DNA from: Flavobacteriales bacterium
GTDB lineage: Bacteria; Bacteroidota; Bacteroidia; Flavobacteriales_D; JAHECK01
DNA length: 32,695 nucleotides
Direction of reading: 5' to 3'
Assembly (NCBI GenBank): GCA_024641785.1
Contig: JAHECK010000027.1
Location: forward strand, 1 to 32,695
Positions 32,431 through 32,695 of the stretch are shown here, piece after piece. How positions within the stretch are numbered: the stretch's first letter is position 1; each line of letters begins with the position of its first letter. The notes below the pieces were generated by a model. That model had not been told where the DNA came from and made no database searches. It saw nothing but the letters and a program-made list of their open reading frames with translations. The translations under genes and the position numbers were made by a program.

Positions 32431-32505
32431 CGGGGTGTAGCGTAGCCCGGTTATCGCGCCTGCTTTGGGAGCAGGAGGTCGCAGGTTCGAATCCTGCCAC
32501 CCCGA
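32431..32505 (+). tRNA. tRNA-Pro (anticodon UGG)
   Basis: A full cloverleaf. The acceptor CGGGGTG pairs with CACCCCG, the anticodon stem CCTGC/GCAGG encloses the loop TTTGGGA (U34 G35 G36, with G37), and the T arm GCAGG-TTCGAAT-CCTGC is canonical. Discriminator base A at 32505. The 3' CCA is not encoded (CAAAA follows), so it must be added by the nucleotidyltransferase. A terminator follows directly. Confidence 0.96.
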
Positions 32506-32511
32506 CAAAAG

Positions 32512-32536
32512 AGTCAACATTAGTTGACTTTTTTTG
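32512..32536 (+). terminator. Terminator between the two tRNA genes
   Basis: AGTCAAC (32512-32518) and GTTGACT (32523-32529) form a perfect 7-bp stem with an ATTA loop, followed by a T run. It separates tRNA-Pro from tRNA-Arg by only 44 bases, so tRNA-Arg is transcribed by read-through or from a promoter within that gap; no exact TAnnTTTG fits there. Confidence 0.75.
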
Positions 32537-32549
32537 TTTTAAATATTTT

Positions 32550-32623
32550 GGTCGCGTAGCTCAGCTGGATAGAGCATCTGCCTTCTAAGCAGACGGTCAC
32601 AGGTTCGAATCCTGTCGCGATCA
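32550..32623 (+). tRNA. tRNA-Arg (anticodon UCU)
   Basis: A full cloverleaf. The acceptor GGTCGCG pairs with CGCGATC (one G-U), the D arm reads GCTCAGCTGGATAGAGC, the anticodon loop is CTTCTAA (U34 C35 U36, A37) and the T arm is ACAGG-TTCGAAT-CCTGT. Discriminator base A at 32623, CCA not encoded. U36 followed by A37 makes it a predicted target of the t6A pathway that uses TsaC. Confidence 0.96.
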
Positions 32624-32633
32624 CTTGATGATG

Positions 32634-32664
32634 AAAACCTATCGCAGAGCGGTAGGTTTTTTTT
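32634..32664 (+). terminator. Terminator after tRNA-Arg
   Basis: AAAACCTATCGC (32634-32645) pairs with GCGGTAGGTTTT (32649-32660) through a 12-bp stem with one G-U pair and an AGA loop, running into T bases. It could also serve a gene arriving from the right edge on the minus strand, as both flanks are A/T-rich. Confidence 0.8.
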
Positions 32665-32695
32665 ATTTGAAAAATGTCCAAGCTTGCTTGAGCAT

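Noticed and set aside
32167-32520. Minus-strand open frame across tRNA-Pro
   Set aside because: It overlaps a certain tRNA, a terminator and a promoter; its N-terminal part is a translation of the tRNA complement.
32663-32695. A short minus-strand frame at the right edge ending LKQAWTFFK
   Set aside because: Could be the C-terminus of a convergent gene sharing the terminator, but only about ten codons are in the window.

Overview
The window reads as a chromosomal segment of an AT-rich member of the Bacteroidota, most likely a free-living Flavobacteriales-type organism. The evidence is: two proteins with a type IX secretion (T9SS) type A C-terminal sorting domain; a TonB-dependent receptor with an N-terminal carboxypeptidase-regulatory domain; small Bacteroidota-specific families (DUF6799, DUF6090); no Shine-Dalgarno sequences; and repeated matches to the Bacteroidota promoter, TTG / 19-20 bases / TAnnTTTG. 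I see no phage, transposase, CRISPR array or rRNA. The taxonomic call is an inference from these families.

Layout. 1-313 is a gene-free left edge. 314-1972 (+) holds a two-repeat Gln-rich DUF6799 protein and a predicted outer-membrane barrel, separated by a strong terminator. 2078-4641 (-) is an MlaE-MlaF-MlaD lipid ABC transporter operon with a clear promoter. 4727-7044 (-) holds a DUF6090 membrane protein and a sodium/solute symporter. 7238-7972 (+) is a Prx6-type peroxiredoxin followed by a large nested palindrome. 8191-13693 (-) is a heavy-metal RND efflux operon: a lipoprotein adaptor and a giant pump fused to its own TolC-like outer-membrane factor through an internal signal peptide. 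13881-14945 (-) is a T9SS cargo protein. 15009-20203 (+) is an envelope run: a carboxypeptidase-regulatory-domain protein, a TonB-dependent receptor and a TPR/PD40/CRD/OmpA protein with the domain order of the T9SS component PorE. 20248-21671 (+) is a membrane protein translationally coupled to a DUF3089 lipoprotein hydrolase. 21672-22094 is noncoding and carries a ~118-bp inverted-repeat element. 22095-24251 (-) is a T9SS cargo with three internal repeats.

The right third (24436-32623) is housekeeping: miaA, a pRiA4b ORF-3-like protein, cca, tsaC, a 65-aa conserved-looking small protein, rnz, a STAS protein, pyrB and pyrR on the minus strand, then a lipoprotein and tRNA-Pro(UGG) and tRNA-Arg(UCU) on the plus strand. 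Four tRNA-maturation genes (miaA, cca, tsaC, rnz) lie close to two tRNA genes that lack an encoded CCA and so need cca and probably rnz. tRNA-Arg(UCU) has U36-A37 and is a predicted t6A substrate of the tsaC pathway.

Most of the window is ordinary chromosome. The items most worth a second look are the CzcA-TolC fusion with its internal signal peptide, the inverted-repeat element at 21791-21908, the nested palindrome at 7994-8090, a probably leaderless mRNA at 15009, and a promoter sitting on a hairpin in front of the tRNAs. I did not find clear evidence of a wholly new multi-gene system.
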